This document shows, in pieces, positions 61,532 through 64,000 of a stretch of DNA of 64,000 bases. Under the pieces are notes generated by a model. That model was not told where the DNA came from. It worked only from the letters and a program-made list of their open reading frames with translations, and did not search any database. Both the position numbers and the translations under genes were made by a program. The first letter of the stretch is position 1, and the number at the start of each line of letters is the position of its first letter. The stretch is taken from NCBI GenBank assembly GCA_018268715.1, contig JAFDVZ010000008.1, forward strand, positions 308,325-372,324. The letters run 5' to 3'. Origin of the DNA: Acidobacteriota bacterium. GTDB lineage: Bacteria > Acidobacteriota > Terriglobia > Bryobacterales > Bryobacteraceae.

Positions 61532-62581
61532 CTACCAGCGAATCAGAACCAACTCCGAACAGAAGCCCGGGCCCATGGCAGCCAGGATGCTCCACGTTCC
61601 CTCGGCTGGGCGGCGGTTCTTCAGGTAGTCCTCAAGCACCACCAGCACCGACGCCGACGACAGGTTGCCCACCTTACGCAGGCATTCCCACGACGCGTCG
61701 AGCGCGTGGTCCGGCAATCCGAGGGCGTCCCGGGTGGCCTCCAGAATCTTCGGTCCTCCCGTGTGGAGGATCCAGCTTCCGACATCGCCGCGCTTCAGGC
61801 CGTGTTCGGAGAGAAAAGCGTCGACATCTTGCCCCAAATGCTCCCGAATGACATCCGGAACGCGGGGAGAGAGGACAATCCGGAAGCCCTTCTCCGACAC
61901 GGACCATCCCATGACATCCTCGGTATCCGGGTAGAACGTCGACCTGCTCGCGATAACGCGAGGCCCGGGTTCCGGACAATCGTCGCCCGCCACCAACACC
62001 GCCGCCGCGCCATCGCCGAACAATCCGGACGAGATCAGGTTCGCCACCGAAAGGTCATCGCGCTGCAAGGTGAGCGAGCACGTCTCCACACTGACAAGAG
62101 CGGCGATCTGGTCCGGGTAGGCCTTCACGTAATCGGCGGCCCGCGAGATGCCGACGGCTCCGCCCACGCAGCCGAGCCCGAAGACAGGGAGCCGGCGGAT
62201 GGACGGCGACAACCCCAGCCGGTTGATGATGCGCGCATCCACCGACGGGCTGGCGACGCCGGTAATCGACATGAACATCAACGCGCCGATGCGCGAACGA
62301 TCGACGCCGGCCTGCTCCGCCGACCGGCACAGCGCCTGCGATCCCAACTCCTCCGCCGCCTTAAACCATGCGCGGTTGAAGTCGCCCCAGGTTTCGAGCC
62401 CGTAATACTCCGCCATGGGCAGCGCCAGGTGGCGACCATCGACGCAGGTCCTTGCGTGCAGCCGGTCCAACATCCGCGGGTTTTCAAGCCGGCCGTTCCA
62501 GTAGGCCTGCAAGGCCGCCAACATCGTCTCTTGGGGATAGTAATTCCCCGGGAACGCGCTCGCCGCGCTGATGATTTTCAT
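61532..62581 (-). CDS. type III polyketide synthase
   Basis: The 349-residue enzyme has the chalcone/stilbene synthase fold with the catalytic triad Cys138 (VFGLGCVGGAVGISRAADY), His273 (SWILHTGGPKI) and Asn306 (LRKVGNLSSASVLVVLEDY). Bacterial relatives make alkylresorcinols, alkylpyrones or tetrahydroxynaphthalene. The GVASPSVDARIINRLGL region is also typical. With the FAD oxidoreductase and YceI genes it forms a small cluster that could make a lipid-like quinone. The start at 62581 gives the usual length. Confidence 0.92.
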   Translation of the reverse strand: MKIISAASAFPGNYYPQETMLAALQAYWNGRLENPRMLDRLHARTCVDGRHLALPMAEYYGLETWGDFNRAWFKAAEELGSQALCRSAEQAGVDRSRIGALMFMSITGVASPSVDARIINRLGLSPSIRRLPVFGLGCVGGAVGISRAADYVKAYPDQIAALVSVETCSLTLQRDDLSVANLISSGLFGDGAAAVLVAGDDCPEPGPRVIASRSTFYPDTEDVMGWSVSEKGFRIVLSPRVPDVIREHLGQDVDAFLSEHGLKRGDVGSWILHTGGPKILEATRDALGLPDHALDASWECLRKVGNLSSASVLVVLEDYLKNRRPAEGTWSILAAMGPGFCSELVLIRW

Positions 62582-62608
62582 GGTCCCCCGCGTTGTTTGC
62601 GCTGGTTG

Positions 62609-63427
62609 TTACCGTTTGAGCTTCGCCAGTTCTTCCCTATACAACCGGTTCTGGGGATATCGATTCGACAGCCATTCGAGCGTCCTGACCGCGGTCGCCT
62701 TGTCCTTATCCCGCAACGCCGCCACGCCCAGCAGCAGCCGCGCGTACGGCAGCAGGAAACGCCCCTTTTCGGCCGTGATCCGAAGACGTTCGATGCCCAG
62801 TTGCTTATCCGTCTGCGCGCCGGTCATCTGCAGGAACCAACGCAGCGGCGCGGCCTTCAGGCTCAGCATGTAATTCTCGACGCCCACGGCGAGATAAGCA
62901 TCGTAGCAGGACGGATGTTTGGAGAGCAGTTGCTCGGCCATCGCCCGGCTCGACTTCAATTCGGTCAACGCGGCCCCGTTGCGCTTCTCAATCATCGCCA
63001 GGTAGTCGGCCCGAAGCCCCACGCCCAGCACGCTCGCCAGCATCGCATTCTCGTCGTCCGGCTTCTTGGCAAGCGTCGCGCCCGCCAGTTTCTGCCCTCG
63101 CGTCACGGCGCCGTCGAACTGCCCCTTGACGGACGGATCCGGCCGCAGTTCGCGCTGGCGTTTGAAGAAGCTGTCGTCCTCGGTGAAGAACTCCGACTGA
63201 AGCACGCGCAAGCGATCGAACTCCGAATACAGATAAGCCGCGCCCTCAGAGATCGGCCCCATCGGATCGTCGGGGTGCTGCTTTCCCCATTCCTGGAAGC
63301 AGCGGTGCGCCCCGGCGAAATCCAGGTTATACATGTTGTGGTAACCCTGGTCGAGCAGGGTGTTCGGCGCATCCGCTCCATTCAACGCAGCGGCCAGCAA
63401 CAGGCCTAATACAACAGCGGCAATCAT
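62609..63427 (-). CDS. exported TPR-like protein
   Basis: The 272-residue protein has a signal peptide (1-18, ending near NGADA) and helical repeats of TPR type (TLLDQGYHNMYNLDFAGAHRCFQEWGKQHPDDP ... LLPYARLLLGVAALRDKDKATAVRTLEWLSNRYPQN). No catalytic motif is seen. It precedes the polyketide synthase by 27 bp on the same strand and might be part of the same transcript. The function is unknown. Confidence 0.78.
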   Translation of the reverse strand: MIAAVVLGLLLAAALNGADAPNTLLDQGYHNMYNLDFAGAHRCFQEWGKQHPDDPMGPISEGAAYLYSEFDRLRVLQSEFFTEDDSFFKRQRELRPDPSVKGQFDGAVTRGQKLAGATLAKKPDDENAMLASVLGVGLRADYLAMIEKRNGAALTELKSSRAMAEQLLSKHPSCYDAYLAVGVENYMLSLKAAPLRWFLQMTGAQTDKQLGIERLRITAEKGRFLLPYARLLLGVAALRDKDKATAVRTLEWLSNRYPQNRLYREELAKLKR

Positions 63428-63446
63428 CCGGTCTCAAATCCTGGCG

Positions 63447-64000
63447 TCAGACTTTAATAACACGTCGCGCCAGCGACAGAGCTTCGGTCCAGAATGCGGG
63501 CGACGTATGCATCCGTTCTACCACTTCCGCCATGGCCCGCACAAAACGGTCCAGTTCCTGTTCGGTTACAATTAGCGGCGGCGCGGCCTTCAGCACCATG
63601 AAGTTGTTGCCGCACATCTGGGTGAGAATGTTGTGGTCGCGGAACAGGCTCATCACCACCACCTGACCGAACATCCCCGGATGGATGGCGCGGAAGGCTT
63701 CAAACGGCGCGCGCAACTTCAGCTCAGCGGGGGCCTTGAATTCGATTCCATTCAGCAGGCCCATGCCTCGGACTTCGCCCACCATGCTGTAGCCGCCCAG
63801 GCGCTCCCGAAGCCTGCCGCGGAGGTACTCCCCGCTCGCCGCCGCCCGCTCGCCCAGTCGCTCGGATTCGAGCACGTCCAAGGTCGCAAGCGACGCGCGC
63901 ATCGACAGCGCGTTCTCACTGAACGTGGATGTGTGCACTATGGAGCGCTTGAGCGAGTCGTAGACCGAGTCGTACACATCGTTCGACATCAGCACGGCGC
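63447..64000 (-). CDS. class III PLP-dependent aminotransferase, C-terminal part
   Basis: The 183 visible residues are the end of an acetylornithine/GABA-type aminotransferase: HTSTFSENALSMRASLATLDVLESERLGERA, YSMVGEVRGMGLLNGIEF and TQMCGNNFMVLKAAPPLIVTEQELDRFVRAMAEV. The PLP lysine lies beyond the window, so the gene continues to the right. It runs in the same direction as the polyketide cluster, 19 bp before the TPR gene. Confidence 0.85.
   Translation of the reverse strand, partial: AVLMSNDVYDSVYDSLKRSIVHTSTFSENALSMRASLATLDVLESERLGERAAASGEYLRGRLRERLGGYSMVGEVRGMGLLNGIEFKAPAELKLRAPFEAFRAIHPGMFGQVVVMSLFRDHNILTQMCGNNFMVLKAAPPLIVTEQELDRFVRAMAEVVERMHTSPAFWTEALSLARRVIKV

Noticed and set aside
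60533-63409. A 958-codon plus-strand frame opposite the polyketide synthase and neighbours
   Set aside because: It is antisense to four well-supported genes, has no recognisable domain and is Arg/His/Pro-rich, typical of shadows in GC-rich DNA.

Overview
The window is about 64 kb of high-GC chromosomal DNA that looks like a member of the Acidobacteriota, most likely the Bryobacterales/Solibacter group. The pointers are an Oar-type TonB receptor with a carboxypeptidase-regulatory domain next to a membrane-anchored winged-helix-type regulator, an ADOP-type duplicated orphan permease, CRTAC1/ASPIC-UnbV and DUF1080 proteins, a Tat-exported Gfo/Idh/MocA oxidoreductase and a member of a short multi-copy acidobacterial protein family. 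The assignment is an inference from family content; no rRNA or tRNA is present.

Region 1 (1-12.6 kb) is a complete type III-B CRISPR-Cas locus, all on the minus strand. A promoter at 12506-12534 precedes cmr1-cas10(cmr2)-cmr3-cmr4-cmr5-cmr6, then three signalling genes (a SIR2-CARF fusion, a Csx15 family protein, a two-helix membrane CARF protein), then a reverse transcriptase-Cas1 fusion and cas2, and finally a leader with its own promoter and an array of at least 14 identical 37-bp repeats. Cas10 has an intact GGDD cyclase motif but no HD nuclease domain, so the system should act through cyclic oligoadenylates: target RNA binding makes cOA, cOA switches on a predicted NAD-consuming SIR2 effector and a predicted membrane effector, and Csx15 may damp the signal. 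There is no cas6, so crRNA processing must come from elsewhere. This locus is the most interesting part of the window.

Region 2 (12.6-14.2 kb) holds a Phd/ParE-type toxin-antitoxin pair and a member of a repeated acidobacterial gene family whose 5' leader occurs in at least four copies in the window. Region 3 (14.2-30.5 kb) is housekeeping and carbohydrate/peptide metabolism: a periplasmic adaptor, a split ChrA chromate transporter, an M28 peptidase, a molybdopterin oxidoreductase, a metallo-beta-lactamase-fold hydrolase, a DUF1080 protein, an oxidoreductase, an aquaporin, a TPR protein with a CRTAC1-like protein, and a TonB receptor with its divergent regulator.

Region 4 (30.5-33.3 kb) is a second accessory island: a RES-domain toxin with a shortened Xre/MbcA/ParS-type antitoxin lying between two near-identical ~127-bp direct repeats, followed by a PIN-domain protein and a TIR-like protein with a C-terminal membrane helix. 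Region 5 (33.5-51.9 kb) contains a DUF3467 protein, a GT39-type glycosyltransferase, an ABC exporter with a LolA-like protein and an outer-membrane barrel, DinB, a serine hydrolase, the ADOP permease, a tartrate/malate dehydrogenase, a TonB-like protein, a DedA protein, LigA and a lipid kinase. Region 6 (51.9-64 kb) has a DUF362 protein, GlgC, ribosomal protein S21 with a clear terminator, a nine-haem cytochrome divergent from an ArsR regulator, and a cluster of a type III polyketide synthase, FAD oxidoreductase and YceI protein, ending in a cut-off class III aminotransferase.
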